Assembly: GCA_965279255.1 (NCBI GenBank)
Contig: OZ257146.1
Span: 62,001-126,000, forward strand
DNA: 64,000 bases
From: CAMFLJ01 sp965279255
Lineage (GTDB): Bacteria > Actinomycetota > Acidimicrobiia > Acidimicrobiales > Acidimicrobilacustridaceae
Direction of reading: 5' to 3'
The position numbers and the translations under genes were made by a program. Numbering within the stretch: position 1 is the stretch's first letter; the number at the start of each line of letters is the position of its first letter. Below are positions 15,612 through 24,414 of this stretch, in pieces. The notes under the pieces were generated by a model. It was given only the letters and a program-made list of their open reading frames with translations, was not told the origin of the DNA and did no database searches.

Positions 15612-17293
15612 TTGGTCTGGGCGTCGCCGGCGAGGACGTTCTTGAGCACCTTGCCGCTGGGGTTGCGGGGGAGCGGCTCCTGGCGCAGCTCGACCTGGCT
15701 CGGGATCTTGAACGACGCCAGCGTCTCGGCGCAGTGGGCCCGCACCTCGTCGGGGGTGAGCGAGCTGTCGGCCGTCACCACGACGATGGCCTTCACCTCC
15801 TGGCCGAGGTCGGGGTGGTCGACGCCGATGACCGCGGCCTCGACGATCTGGTCGTGCTCGTCGAGGCGGTTCTCGACCTCGAACGGGTAGACGTTCTCGC
15901 CACCGCGGATGATGAGGTCGCGCTTGCGGGAGGCGATGTGCAGCACGCCGCCCTCGAGGCGGCCGAAGTCGCCGGTGTTGAACCAGCGGCCGTCGCTGAA
16001 GGCCTCGGCGTCGGCGGCGTCGTTGCGGTAGTAGCCCTTCATGAGCAGCGGGCTGCGCACGCAGATGTTGCCCTCGGCCCCCTCGGGCAGGACCTCGCCC
16101 ATCGGGCCGGTGATGCGCACGCCGATGGTCGGCAGCGGCGGGCCGATGGCGTCGGGGGAGGCCACCAGCATCCAGTTGGGAGCGAAGGAGACGAGGGCGC
16201 CGGTCTCGGTCGAGCCGTAGCCGGTCGACATGGTGTCCTTCAGGTGGGGGAAGGCGGCCTCGACCCGGCGGATGATGTCGGGCGTGGTCGCTGACCCGCC
16301 CATGCCCACCGAGACCAGCTGCGTGGGCTCGATGCGGCTGATGTCGTCGTGCTCGACCAGGCGCAGCACGTGGGTGCCGGTGCCGCCCCAGAGGTTGATG
16401 CCGTAGCGGACGGTGAGGTCGATCACCGTGGCGGCATCGAAGCGGCCGAGGGGCCAGACCGTGGTGGAGCCGGTGTGGATGCTGTTGACCGTGGCGCCGA
16501 GGCCCGACACGTGGAAGAGCGGGAACACGGCGAGGCGCACCGGGGGCGGCCCGCCGGAGGGGCCCCGACCGGCCAGCACCATGCCGCGCGCACCGATGAA
16601 GTTCTGCAGCATCGTGTAGCCGATGATCGACCGGTGCGTGAGCACGGCGGCCTTGGCCCGGCCGGTCGTGCCGCTGGTGAAGATCAGCATCGCCGGGTCG
16701 TCCTCGTCGATCGGCGAGGTGGGCAGCTCGGCGCCGGGTGCGTGGGCGAGCATCGCCTCCAGGTCGGCGTCGAGGTCGACCACCGGGGCCGTGCCCCCGG
16801 CGGGCAGGCGCTCGGCCCGACGGGCGTCGGCCAGGATCACCTTCGGCTCGGTGAGCTCGAGGGCGTGGGCGACCTCGGCCTCGGTCCACCAGCCGTTCAT
16901 GGCGACCGCCACCGCCCCGAGCGACAGGCACGCCCAGAACGAGAGGATCCACCCCGCCGAGTTGGCGCCCAGGAGGGCGACGTTGTCGCCGTTGCCGACG
17001 CCGTGCACGTCGTGCAGGTAGCGGGCCACCGAGGCCACCTGGCCGGGCAGCTCCTCGTAGGTGATCTCGCGGCCGTCGGAGAACGCCATGCTCAGGCGGT
17101 CGCCGAACGACGGCGCGTTCACCAGGAGCTCGCGCAGGTTGGCGGGGCGCTGGCGGAAGACCTCCATCGGCTCGCCGAGCACGTCCTCGGTGACGGTCTC
17201 GAACGGCGAACCGGGGCCGGTGAGGCGCTCGGTGGCGGCGAGGAACTCCGCGAGCCGGGGGTCGAGGTGGGCGGGCACGGTGGCGTCGGTCAC
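15596..17293 (-). CDS. AMP-dependent acyl-CoA synthetase/ligase
   Basis: A 565-residue class I adenylate-forming enzyme that activates a carboxylic acid to acyl-AMP and then acyl-CoA. Motifs in order: P-loop-like LIFTSGTTGRAKAA, GYGSTETG, FNTGDFGRL, the hinge KRDLIIRGGENVYPFEVE, and the C-terminal catalytic Lys region PRNPSGKVLKN. These are all intact, so it should be active. The GTG start (VTDATVPAHLDP) is chosen because upstream in-frame sequence is Arg-rich and non-coding-like. No operon partner on its strand; divergent to the secreted protein gene. Confidence 0.92.
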   Translation of the reverse strand: MTDATVPAHLDPRLAEFLAATERLTGPGSPFETVTEDVLGEPMEVFRQRPANLRELLVNAPSFGDRLSMAFSDGREITYEELPGQVASVARYLHDVHGVGNGDNVALLGANSAGWILSFWACLSLGAVAVAMNGWWTEAEVAHALELTEPKVILADARRAERLPAGGTAPVVDLDADLEAMLAHAPGAELPTSPIDEDDPAMLIFTSGTTGRAKAAVLTHRSIIGYTMLQNFIGARGMVLAGRGPSGGPPPVRLAVFPLFHVSGLGATVNSIHTGSTTVWPLGRFDAATVIDLTVRYGINLWGGTGTHVLRLVEHDDISRIEPTQLVSVGMGGSATTPDIIRRVEAAFPHLKDTMSTGYGSTETGALVSFAPNWMLVASPDAIGPPLPTIGVRITGPMGEVLPEGAEGNICVRSPLLMKGYYRNDAADAEAFSDGRWFNTGDFGRLEGGVLHIASRKRDLIIRGGENVYPFEVENRLDEHDQIVEAAVIGVDHPDLGQEVKAIVVVTADSSLTPDEVRAHCAETLASFKIPSQVELRQEPLPRNPSGKVLKNVLAGDAQTNFVEE

Positions 17294-17403
17294 GGCTGCG
17301 GATCGTAGGCCCCTCGTGCGGCGGCGGCGCAGTGGACAGCGGCCTCGCCGACGGACACCGAGGACGGTTCGTCGAGGCGCCACCGGAGCCGAACTAGCTT
17401 TGG

Positions 17404-17429
17404 CGGGTCGGGCACGGGAGCCCGACCCG
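17404..17429 (+). promoter_or_regulatory. Stem-loop in 5' leader of the secreted protein gene
   Basis: CGGGTCGGGC (17404-17413) pairs perfectly with GCCCGACCCG (17420-17429) over a 6-nt loop, ending 16 bp before the ATG and just upstream of the GGGAG ribosome site. It could stabilise the mRNA or act as an operator. The function is not known. Confidence 0.55.
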
Positions 17430-17445
17430 ATCACGGGAGATCACC

Positions 17446-17973
17446 ATGCCGTCCATCCGCCCCTTCGCTCGCGCCGGAGCGGCCCTCGCCGCTGGCGGCC
17501 TGGTGCTCGGCCTCACCGCCATCCCGGCGGGCTCGCAGGTCGTCGACACCTCCAGCCTCGAGGTCACGGGCACGGTCGAGTGCCAGGTCTCCGGCGACCA
17601 GTACACGTGGGTCGTGGCCTACGAGGCCACCAACACCAGCAGCATCGGCGTGCCCAACAACGTTCCGGCGGCCCTCGGCGACATCGACATCACCGGCCAG
17701 GAGCTCAGCCTCGACACCGTCGACCTCGGCCCCATCAACCTCACGCCCAACCCCGTGCCGGTCGGCGAGACCGCCACTGACGGCGGCCCGATCCCCGGCG
17801 ACGTCACCGGCACCCTGGTGCTCACCGTCGACTGGGCGTCGCCCGACACCGAGGACTCCGGCACCGAGGTCGTCAGCCTGGTGCTCGGCAACACCTGCCA
17901 GGCGCCCGTGACCACCACGACCGCCGGCCCGGCCGTCGAGGCCGTCGCCGTGTCCCCGGCGTTCACCGGCTGA
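17446..17973 (+). CDS. Secreted protein of unknown function
   Basis: A 175-residue protein with a clear Sec signal peptide: basic start MPSIRPFAR, hydrophobic core to about residue 25, and a likely cleavage after IPAGSQ. The mature part is a beta-rich Thr/Asp domain with two cysteines (in VECQV and GNTCQ) that could form a disulfide, and a short Thr-rich tail. GGGAG lies six bases before the ATG. I do not recognise the family; an immunoglobulin-like secreted domain is possible. It is expressed from its own leader with a stem-loop. Confidence 0.75.
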   Translation: MPSIRPFARAGAALAAGGLVLGLTAIPAGSQVVDTSSLEVTGTVECQVSGDQYTWVVAYEATNTSSIGVPNNVPAALGDIDITGQELSLDTVDLGPINLTPNPVPVGETATDGGPIPGDVTGTLVLTVDWASPDTEDSGTEVVSLVLGNTCQAPVTTTTAGPAVEAVAVSPAFTG

Positions 17974-18000
17974 CCCAGCCGTTCGCAGCACCCCGCACTC

Positions 18001-18047
18001 ACGAGGCCGTCGGCACCGGACGTTCAGTCCCGGGTCGGCGGCCTCGT
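18001..18047. terminator. Probable bidirectional terminator
   Basis: ACGAGGCCG (18001-18009) pairs with CGGCCTCGT (18039-18047), with further G/C pairing inside. It sits in the 99-bp gap between convergent genes. Confidence 0.55.
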
Positions 18048-18072
18048 CGCGTGGCGGCTCAGGCTCAGCGGC

Positions 18073-19077
18073 TCAACCGGCGAGCACCTGCTCGAGCCAG
18101 GTGATGGTCGGGCCGAGTACCTCGGCGTCGAAGCGGGCGTCCATGTGGGTGGCACCGGGCAGGATCGTCACCTGCGGTTCCTGGCCGGCCTCCTCCAACG
18201 CCCCGATGAGCAACTGGGACTGGCCGACGTCGACCACGCAGTCGTCGTCGCCGTGGGCGATGGAGAACGGCGGCAGCACGGTGGCGGTGTGGATGTAGGT
18301 GATGGGGTCGGCCAGCTCGGCGACCTCGACATCGGTCTGCAGCGGCTCGCCCAGCCAGCGCGACTCGTAGGAGTCGCCGGCGTCGTGGTCGTAGGGGTCG
18401 GGGCAGACGCCGTCGTCGAGGGCCTGGCGGCGCATCGCCAGCAGGTCGGTGGGCCCGAACCAGTCGACGACGGCCTGCACCGCGGCCGACGTTCCGGCGT
18501 TGCCGAGCTCGGGGTCGTCGAAGATCGTGGGCTGGTCGCCAGTCGTGCCGAGGAGGGCGGCGAGGTTGGCGCCGGCTGACTCACCCCAGGCCGCGATGCG
18601 GTCGGGGTCGAGGCCGTTGGCGGCGGCGTTGGCCCGGAGCCATCGGACCGCGGCCTTGGCGTCTCGTGGCGCGGCCGGGAACGGTGCCTCCTGGGAGAAC
18701 CGGTAGTTGATGCTGGCGACGGCGAAGCCGGCGTCGAGCAGGTCGGGGAGCTTCGAGCGCACCTGGTCCTTGTCGCCCTCCACCCAGCCTCCGCCGTGGC
18801 TGAACACGACCAGCGGGAGGGGAGTGGCCGTCGCGGTGGCGGGCTTCCAGAGGTCGAGGACCTGGGCGGGCGACGACGACGGTCCGGCATAGGGCTGGTC
18901 GGTGAGGACCGGCGTCAGGTCTCGGCGGGACGGCTCGCCGGTGGTGTCGGTGGTCTCGTCGGCGGAGGTGGCGTCGGTGGCGTCGGTCGAGCCGTCGCCG
19001 GCGCAGCCCGCGAGGGCGAAGGCCAGGGCGGCGACGAGCGCCACGACGAAGGGCGCGGTGCGGGTGCGGGGGGACAC
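18073..19077 (-). CDS. Lipoprotein carboxylesterase/lipase (alpha/beta hydrolase)
   Basis: A 334-residue exported esterase. The N-terminus is a lipoprotein signal (hydrophobic core, lipobox LAGC near residue 25), followed by a Ser/Thr/Asp-rich linker. The hydrolase domain shows HGGGW (oxyanion hole), WGESAGAN (nucleophile Ser), an acid in HGDDD and His in GATHMD. It resembles the hormone-sensitive lipase/BD-FAE group acting on esters at the cell surface. The GTG start is placed so the signal peptide is of normal length. It is 20 bp downstream of a cytoplasmic esterase gene of similar type, likely one transcript. Confidence 0.86.
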   Translation of the reverse strand: MSPRTRTAPFVVALVAALAFALAGCAGDGSTDATDATSADETTDTTGEPSRRDLTPVLTDQPYAGPSSSPAQVLDLWKPATATATPLPLVVFSHGGGWVEGDKDQVRSKLPDLLDAGFAVASINYRFSQEAPFPAAPRDAKAAVRWLRANAAANGLDPDRIAAWGESAGANLAALLGTTGDQPTIFDDPELGNAGTSAAVQAVVDWFGPTDLLAMRRQALDDGVCPDPYDHDAGDSYESRWLGEPLQTDVEVAELADPITYIHTATVLPPFSIAHGDDDCVVDVGQSQLLIGALEEAGQEPQVTILPGATHMDARFDAEVLGPTITWLEQVLAG

Positions 19078-19097
19078 GGGCAGTGGATCGGACGCGG

Positions 19098-20054
19098 TCA
19101 GCGCGGGTTGAGGCCGCGACGGAGGGCGTCGATGGACTCGGCGGCTTCGCGCTCGGCGACCGCGGACGGGATGAGGCTCGAGCCGTGGAACGTGCCGGGG
19201 TAGGAGTGCAGCTCGACCTGCACGCCGGCCTGGAGCAGGCCGAGGGCGTAGAGGATCCCCTCGTCGCGCAGCGGATCGAACTCCATGGTCGACACGTACG
19301 CCGGGGGCAGGCCGCTGAGGTCGGTGCAGCGCGAGGGCGCTGCCGTGTAGGGGATGTCGTCGCTGCCGTGGAGGGGTCCGAGGTAGTGCGTCCAGCTCCA
19401 CACCGCGTTGGGCCGGTTCCGCAGCGGGGTGTCGACGAACTGCTGCATCGACGGCGTGTCGAGACGGTCGTCGAGCTCCGGGATCTGGAGGAACTGGAAG
19501 CACAGGGCCGGTCCGCCCAGGTCGCGGGCGAGGAGGGCGACCGCCGCCGACAGGCCACCGCCGGCCGAGCCGCCCCCGACGGCGATGCGGGCGGGGTCGA
19601 CGCCGAGCTCGGCCGCGTTGGCGTGCAGCCACACCAGCGCCGCGTAGCAGTCGTGGAGGCCGGCGGGGTACGGGTCCTCGGGCGCCAGGCGGTACTCGAC
19701 CGAGACGATGACGGCCGGGAGCTCGGCGCAGTAGCGCTGGCACGGGATGTCCATCATGGCGATGTCGCCCATCATGAAGCCGCCGCCGTGGATGTAGAGC
19801 AGAGCGGGGCGCAGGCCGTCGACGGGGGCGGTGGGCGTGTAGACGCGGACCGGGACATCGGGATCGCCCTGGTGGCCGGGCACGGTGAGGTCGACCTTGG
19901 TGACGTCGTCGCGATCGGGCACCTCGCCCATCAGCGCCCCGATGCCAGGGCCGGTGCGGCTGGCGGCGATCGCCGCCGGGTCGGCGAGGTCGGGGGAGAC
20001 CGTCGGGAGGAACGGCAGCATCTCGGCGAACTCGGGATCGAAGGCGTAGCTCAC
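19098..20054 (-). CDS. Alpha/beta hydrolase of the hormone-sensitive lipase family
   Basis: A 318-residue cytosolic esterase with HSL-family signatures: LLYIHGGGFMMGD (oxyanion hole), VEYRLAPEDPYPA, GGGSAGGGL (nucleophile Ser), STMEFDPLRDEG (acid) and YPGTFHGS (His). The GTG start has GGAGACACC just upstream. The open frame extends ~97 codons further upstream, but that stretch covers a degenerate tandem repeat and is not conserved-looking, so I exclude it. It is the first gene of a two-esterase operon. Confidence 0.9.
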   Translation of the reverse strand: MSYAFDPEFAEMLPFLPTVSPDLADPAAIAASRTGPGIGALMGEVPDRDDVTKVDLTVPGHQGDPDVPVRVYTPTAPVDGLRPALLYIHGGGFMMGDIAMMDIPCQRYCAELPAVIVSVEYRLAPEDPYPAGLHDCYAALVWLHANAAELGVDPARIAVGGGSAGGGLSAAVALLARDLGGPALCFQFLQIPELDDRLDTPSMQQFVDTPLRNRPNAVWSWTHYLGPLHGSDDIPYTAAPSRCTDLSGLPPAYVSTMEFDPLRDEGILYALGLLQAGVQVELHSYPGTFHGSSLIPSAVAEREAAESIDALRRGLNPR

Positions 20055-20140
20055 GGTGTCTCCTCGGAAGGGCGCAGCGGTCGGGCGCCATCTTCGTCGG
20101 TCGGTGGGCCCCGCCGCTCGCCCGTCGGCCGTGTGGGGCC

Positions 20141-20262
20141 GACCGGTTGGCGTGTGTCCGCCGTGGACGGACTCTTGGCAACCGGTCGTCCTGGAGCCGA
20201 GGACCGGTTGGCAGTTGTCCGCCGTTCCGGGACACCAGTCAACGGGTCGTTCGGTCGGAGGG
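20141..20262. repeat. Degenerate 61-bp tandem repeat
   Basis: Unit 1 (20141-20201) and unit 2 (20202-20262) start with the same ten bases, GACCGGTTGG, and share TGTCCGCCGT ten bases on; about two thirds of positions match overall. A weaker third start (GGGTTGG) follows at about 20265. The whole lies between the HSL-family esterase gene and tRNA-fMet. Nothing else is seen in this 254-bp gap. Confidence 0.6.
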
Positions 20263-20308
20263 GCGGGTTGGCGTCCGACGGTCGACGTCGGTAGGGTGCT
20301 CTCCACGC

Positions 20309-20385
<77 letters not shown>

Positions 20386-20399
20386 TCGAAACAGCGTCG

Positions 20400-20427
20400 A
20401 AACCCCCGATCCGTCGGGGGTTTCTTT
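20400..20427 (+). terminator. Rho-independent terminator after tRNA-fMet
   Basis: AAACCCCCGA (20400-20409), loop TCCG, TCGGGGGTTT (20414-20423), then CTTT: a 10-bp stem with a T-rich tail. From here to 20617 (about 190 bp) I see no gene. Confidence 0.88.
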
Positions 20428-20617
20428 GCGTCTCAGTCCCTTTCGATGGTTCCTCTACGTGTAGGTCAGGGAGGATTCGTACGCGTGCTCGCCATGGCTG
20501 CAGTGGGCTGCGGTGGGCACGACTCGGCGCGCCACCCGTGCGCTGTCTGGGCTCAGGACACGACCGGCTGCTCCTGTGACCTGCCGGAGCGGAGGGCCGG
20601 GTTGGGGGACGAGTGCG

Positions 20618-23044
20618 CTATCTCTGGGCTGGCGTAGAGGGTGTACCCGGCCGAGTGGAGGGCTGTCCGGGGAGGTGCAGACGCTTCAGCAGCACGGCGT
20701 TGAAAGCGACGATGATGCTCGACCCGGACATGGTGAGCGCGGCGATCTCGGGGCGGAGGCCGAGGCCGATGATCGGAACGAAGACGCCGGCCGCGATGGG
20801 GAGGGCGATGGTGTTGTAGCCGATGGCCCAGGTGAGGTTCTGGTGCATCTTGCGGAGGGTCCCGCGGCCGATCTGGATGGCGATGGGCACGTCGAGGGGA
20901 TCAGAGCGCATGAGCACGATGTCGGCGGTGTCGATGGCGACGTCGGTGCCGGCTCCGATGGCGATGCCGACGTCGGCCTGGGCGAGCGCGGGTGCGTCGT
21001 TGACGCCGTCGCCGACCATGGCGACCCGGGCTCCGTCATTCTGGAGGCGGGTGATCACGGCGGCCTTGTCGGCGGGGCGGACGTCGGCGATGACCTCGTC
21101 GATGCCGAGCTGCTCGGCGATGCGGGCGGCGGTGGCGGCGTTGTCGCCGGTGAGCATGACGACTCGGACGTCCATGTCCCGCAGGGCCTGCACTGCGGCT
21201 GCGGAGGTGTCACGCGGGGCGTCGGCGACGCCGATGATGGCGGCAGTGGCACCGTCGAGAGCGACGACAATGACGGTGCGGCCCTCTGTGGCGAGGTGGG
21301 TCCAGGTGTCGGCGAGGTCGGCGAGCGGGATGCCCCTGTCGTCCATGAGCGCCTTGCTGCCGACGGCCACCTCGATCCCGTCGACGGTCGCGACGGCGCC
21401 CTGTCCGGGGACGTTCTCGAATCCGCTGGCGCCGAGTTGGTTCGTGTCGCCGACGGTCTGGTCGACGTGGGCGACGAAGGCCTGGGCGATGGGGTGCTCG
21501 GAGTTCCGCTCGACGGCGGCGGCGAGCAGGAAGGTGCGGTCACGGCTGATGCCGTCGGCGAACACGGTGTCGGTGACTTCGGGCTTGCCCCTGGTGAGGG
21601 TGCCGGTCTTGTCCATCACGACGACGTCGAGCCGGGCGGAGGACTCGATGGCCGAGGCGGTCTTGAACAGCACGCCCCGCTTGGCGCCGAGGCCGGAGCC
21701 GACCATGATCGCCGTCGGTGTGGCGAGCCCGAGAGCGTCCGGGCAGGTGATGACCACGACCGTGATGGCGTAGAGCAGCGCGCCGTCGACGCCGACGTCG
21801 CCGAACGCCATCCAGGCGGCGAAGGTGAGCGCGCCGCCGACGAGAGCGACCAGCACCAGCCAGAAGGCGGCGCGGTCAGCCAGGCGCTGGCCGGGGGCCT
21901 TCGAGTTCTGCGCTTCCTGCACCAGCTTGACGATCTGGGCAAGCGCGGTGTCGGAGCCGACCTCAGTGGCCCGCGCCCGCAGGACGCCGTTGCGGTTGAT
22001 GGTGGCGCCGATCAGCTGGTCGCCTGGGGCCTTGTGGACCGGGAGGCTCTCGCCGGTCACGACCGACTCGTCGACCTCGCTCTCACCGTCTTCGACCACG
22101 GCGTCCACGGGGATCTTCGAGCCCGGTCGCACCACGATCAGATCGCCGACCACCACCTCACCCGTCGGCACCTCGACGAGCTCTCCGTCGCGCTCGACCA
22201 GCCCCATCGGCGGAGCCAGGTCGAGCAGCGTGCGGATCGCGTCGTTGGCCCCGCCTCGTGCTCGCATTTCGAACCAGTGGCCGAGAAGCACGAATGCCGC
22301 CAGCATCGTGGAGGCCTCGAAGAACACGTCTCCGCCACCGGTCAGGGTGACCACGGTCGAGTAGAGCCAACCGGTCCCGATGCCGACGGCGACGAGGACC
22401 ATCATGTCGAGGGTCCGGGCTCGCAAGGCCGCCCATGCGCCGACGAAGAAGATCCACGACGACCAGAAGATGACCGGCAGGCTCAACAGCAGCTGCCACA
22501 CGTCGTTGCGCATGCCGAACGGCACCGGTAGGTGCAGCCCGAGGATGTCCATCCCGATGTGGCTGTACATCGTGATGGTCAGCGCGAACACGACCGCCAC
22601 GAGGAAGCGGTTGCGCATGTCGGTGACCATCGACGCCATCGACCTCCCGTCACCGTGGTGATGGCCACCGTGACCGCCTTGCTCCCCGGTGTCGTGGTCG
22701 GCGGCCTGGGTGTCCGTGGTCTCGTGGCCCTCGTGCACGGCATGGTCCGCCCGATGGGCGTGCCCCAGGTGAGCGTCGGGCTCGGCGAGCGGGTCGCAGA
22801 TGTGGCCGGGCACGGACTGTCCGGCGCAGTGGTAGCCGCAGTCGCGGACCCAGCCCTGGAGCCCCGAGATCGTCACCCGGTCTGGGTCGAACACCACCGT
22901 GGCGGTCTGGGTGACCGGGTTGGCGTCGATGCCCACCACGCCGGGCTGGCGACCCAGGCGGGCCTCCACCACGTTCTTCTCAGTGGCGAACCCCAGGCCG
23001 CTGACGTCGAGGACCGCGGTCGATCGGCTCGGCGTGTCAGCCAC
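20618..23044 (-). CDS. Copper-type P1B ATPase with CPD in place of CPC
   Basis: An 808-residue heavy-metal P-type ATPase exporting copper(I) or a related ion. An N-terminal HMA-like domain lacks the CxxC metal site and is followed by a His-rich segment (about residues 85-140, with HGGHHHGDG). Catalytic motifs are intact: TGES, DKTGTLT (Asp478), and the GDGVNDAPALAQADVG hinge. The membrane metal site reads C434-P435-D436 instead of CPC or CPH. The late helices give N-x5-GYN-x4-P and MSGSS, typical of copper pumps. The His-rich front and missing CxxC resemble CopB-type pumps. The GTG start overlaps the MerF-like gene by 8 nt. Two candidate operators lie upstream of the pair. Confidence 0.9.
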   Translation of the reverse strand: MADTPSRSTAVLDVSGLGFATEKNVVEARLGRQPGVVGIDANPVTQTATVVFDPDRVTISGLQGWVRDCGYHCAGQSVPGHICDPLAEPDAHLGHAHRADHAVHEGHETTDTQAADHDTGEQGGHGGHHHGDGRSMASMVTDMRNRFLVAVVFALTITMYSHIGMDILGLHLPVPFGMRNDVWQLLLSLPVIFWSSWIFFVGAWAALRARTLDMMVLVAVGIGTGWLYSTVVTLTGGGDVFFEASTMLAAFVLLGHWFEMRARGGANDAIRTLLDLAPPMGLVERDGELVEVPTGEVVVGDLIVVRPGSKIPVDAVVEDGESEVDESVVTGESLPVHKAPGDQLIGATINRNGVLRARATEVGSDTALAQIVKLVQEAQNSKAPGQRLADRAAFWLVLVALVGGALTFAAWMAFGDVGVDGALLYAITVVVITCPDALGLATPTAIMVGSGLGAKRGVLFKTASAIESSARLDVVVMDKTGTLTRGKPEVTDTVFADGISRDRTFLLAAAVERNSEHPIAQAFVAHVDQTVGDTNQLGASGFENVPGQGAVATVDGIEVAVGSKALMDDRGIPLADLADTWTHLATEGRTVIVVALDGATAAIIGVADAPRDTSAAAVQALRDMDVRVVMLTGDNAATAARIAEQLGIDEVIADVRPADKAAVITRLQNDGARVAMVGDGVNDAPALAQADVGIAIGAGTDVAIDTADIVLMRSDPLDVPIAIQIGRGTLRKMHQNLTWAIGYNTIALPIAAGVFVPIIGLGLRPEIAALTMSGSSIIVAFNAVLLKRLHLPGQPSTRPGTPSTPAQR

Positions 23045-23282
23045 GATGGCTCTCCTGATGCTGAGACCCGCCGCCACGACGATGGTGGGTCGCCATCACC
23101 ACGACGCACACCGCGCCGGCGACGACTCCCATAGCGAGCGCTGCGCTCCAACCCAGCGACACCCCGACCATCGTCGTGAGCCCGAGGATGGCGAGCATCG
23201 GGACGATGCAGCAGGCGGCGAGCGCGAACAGGGCGATCAGGCCGAGCCGGTCGTTTCGATCCTGTTCCGGAGAGGTGCTCAT
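23037..23282 (-). CDS. MerF-like small membrane protein
   Basis: An 81-residue protein with two hydrophobic helices (about 13-33 and 40-63). The first contains adjacent cysteines followed by proline (AACCIVP), as in the small mercury carriers MerF and MerT, and the tail is His/Arg-rich (THHRRGGG...HQESHRG). It is co-translated with the copper ATPase. By family logic it passes a thiol-bound metal across or along the membrane, perhaps handing copper to the pump, whose own N-terminal CxxC is missing. That partnership is inference. Confidence 0.68.
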   Translation of the reverse strand: MSTSPEQDRNDRLGLIALFALAACCIVPMLAILGLTTMVGVSLGWSAALAMGVVAGAVCVVVMATHHRRGGGSQHQESHRG

Positions 23283-23316
23283 GGCTGTCTCCCTTTCTCA
23301 AGGCCGAGGGTACCTC

Positions 23317-23333
23317 ATAGGGGTAGGGGGTAT
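23317..23333. promoter_or_regulatory. G-tract box upstream of MerF-like/ATPase operon
   Basis: ATAGGGGTAGGGGGTAT, 35-51 bp upstream of the start codon. The outer ATA/TAT and the two G runs resemble CsoR/RcnR-class operators (G-tracts flanked by TA), although the inner half is not symmetric. No csoR gene is in the window. Confidence 0.4.
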
Positions 23334-23448
23334 CAACGCCTCGTTGTCATGCCCCACCACCGCCATGCCCCGCTCGAGCGGTCGCGCCCACCGCGCCGAG
23401 CAGGAGGCGCCGCCGCGTGACGATCGGGCTGTCCATTTCCGCCCATCT

Positions 23449-23471
23449 TTCTACGACGCTATGTCGTAGAA
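23449..23471. promoter_or_regulatory. BlaI/CopY-type operator dyad, site A
   Basis: TTCTACGAC (23449-23457), 5-bp spacer GCTAT, GTCGTAGAA (23463-23471): 9-bp perfect arms. It lies between the M56 protease gene and the MerF-like/ATPase operon, in the latter's upstream region. The 19-bp core CTACGAC-N5-GTCGTAG recurs upstream of the DUF305 gene. The rest of the 250-bp gap 23283-23532 holds only the G-tract box. Confidence 0.75.
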
Positions 23472-23532
23472 CGTACCTCGCTCATCGCGCAGACGACGGT
23501 CGACGGGGCAGGGCCCGCCGACAGCTCTCCTC

Positions 23533-24414
23533 TCACCCCGGGCAGATGTGCGCGACGAACTCGGCGAGGTGGTGGAGCTGTATGACCGATCCCACGGCGA
23601 CCGCGCCGAGCACGGTGACGGCGCCGCCGACCGCGGGGAGCATGGGTGAGGTCCGGGGGTTGAGGAGGGCGTCGACCCGTTCGACGGTTCCCGTCCCTCG
23701 GAAGCCGAGCGTGCTCATCGCAGGAGTCGGCGAGGGCATCAGGGCCACACGGGCGATGGTGCTCGCCAGGACCTGGCGGGAGCCGATGCTGTCGGCGGCG
23801 ACCTCGTCGGCCCAACGTTCGGTCTGGAAGCGCACCTGTGAGGCGAGCGGTCGCAGGAACGGGACGGCTGCAGCGCAGAGCTCGACGGCGTTGACGTAGC
23901 GGTGGTGGTTGAGCGCCAGGTGCGCGCTTTCGTGAGCCAGGACGGCGCAGCGTTGCTCGCCGTCGAGGTGCTCGAGCAGTCCGGTGCCGAGCACGATGCC
24001 CCCTCGCGATCCCGGCACCGCGAACGCGATGGGACCCTCGAGGTCGACGAGCTCGATGCCGTCCACCTCGGCGAACACGGCCAGCTCTCGACGGATTCGG
24101 CGGTGGTGCCGCCATGCCGCTGCAACCATGAACGTCAGTCCGGCTGCCGCCGCCACTCCGACGGTCGGGGCGGCACCGTGTTGGCCGTGGTACAGCGCTC
24201 GGCACCAGCCGAACACGTCGGCCACCACAGGGACCTCGGATGCGCCGGCGGCTGCGATCTGGACGAACGCGGCGACGATCGCGGCTGTGGTCACCAGGAT
24301 GGCGGCCGTGAGCAGCTGAGCGGCGGCCTTGGGTCGCAGGTAGCGCGGCAGGAACCAACCCGCGGCCATACCGAGCAGGGCCAGCGACACCGGCGCCAGG
24401 ATCAGCAGGTTCAC
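23533..24414 (-). CDS. M56-family (BlaR1/MecR1-like) membrane metalloprotease
   Basis: A 293-residue membrane zinc protease with several hydrophobic helices (two in the first ~65 residues, one near 95-115, one near the C-terminus) and the metal motif HESAH in VLAHESAHLALNHH. It lacks the C-terminal penicillin-binding sensor of BlaR1, so the stimulus is not a beta-lactam by that route. The GTG start overlaps the BlaI-family gene stop (GTGA). The family cleaves its BlaI partner to relieve repression. Here the pair sits within copper genes, so metal or copper stress is the likely trigger (inference). Confidence 0.86.
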   Translation of the reverse strand: MNLLILAPVSLALLGMAAGWFLPRYLRPKAAAQLLTAAILVTTAAIVAAFVQIAAAGASEVPVVADVFGWCRALYHGQHGAAPTVGVAAAAGLTFMVAAAWRHHRRIRRELAVFAEVDGIELVDLEGPIAFAVPGSRGGIVLGTGLLEHLDGEQRCAVLAHESAHLALNHHRYVNAVELCAAAVPFLRPLASQVRFQTERWADEVAADSIGSRQVLASTIARVALMPSPTPAMSTLGFRGTGTVERVDALLNPRTSPMLPAVGGAVTVLGAVAVGSVIQLHHLAEFVAHICPG

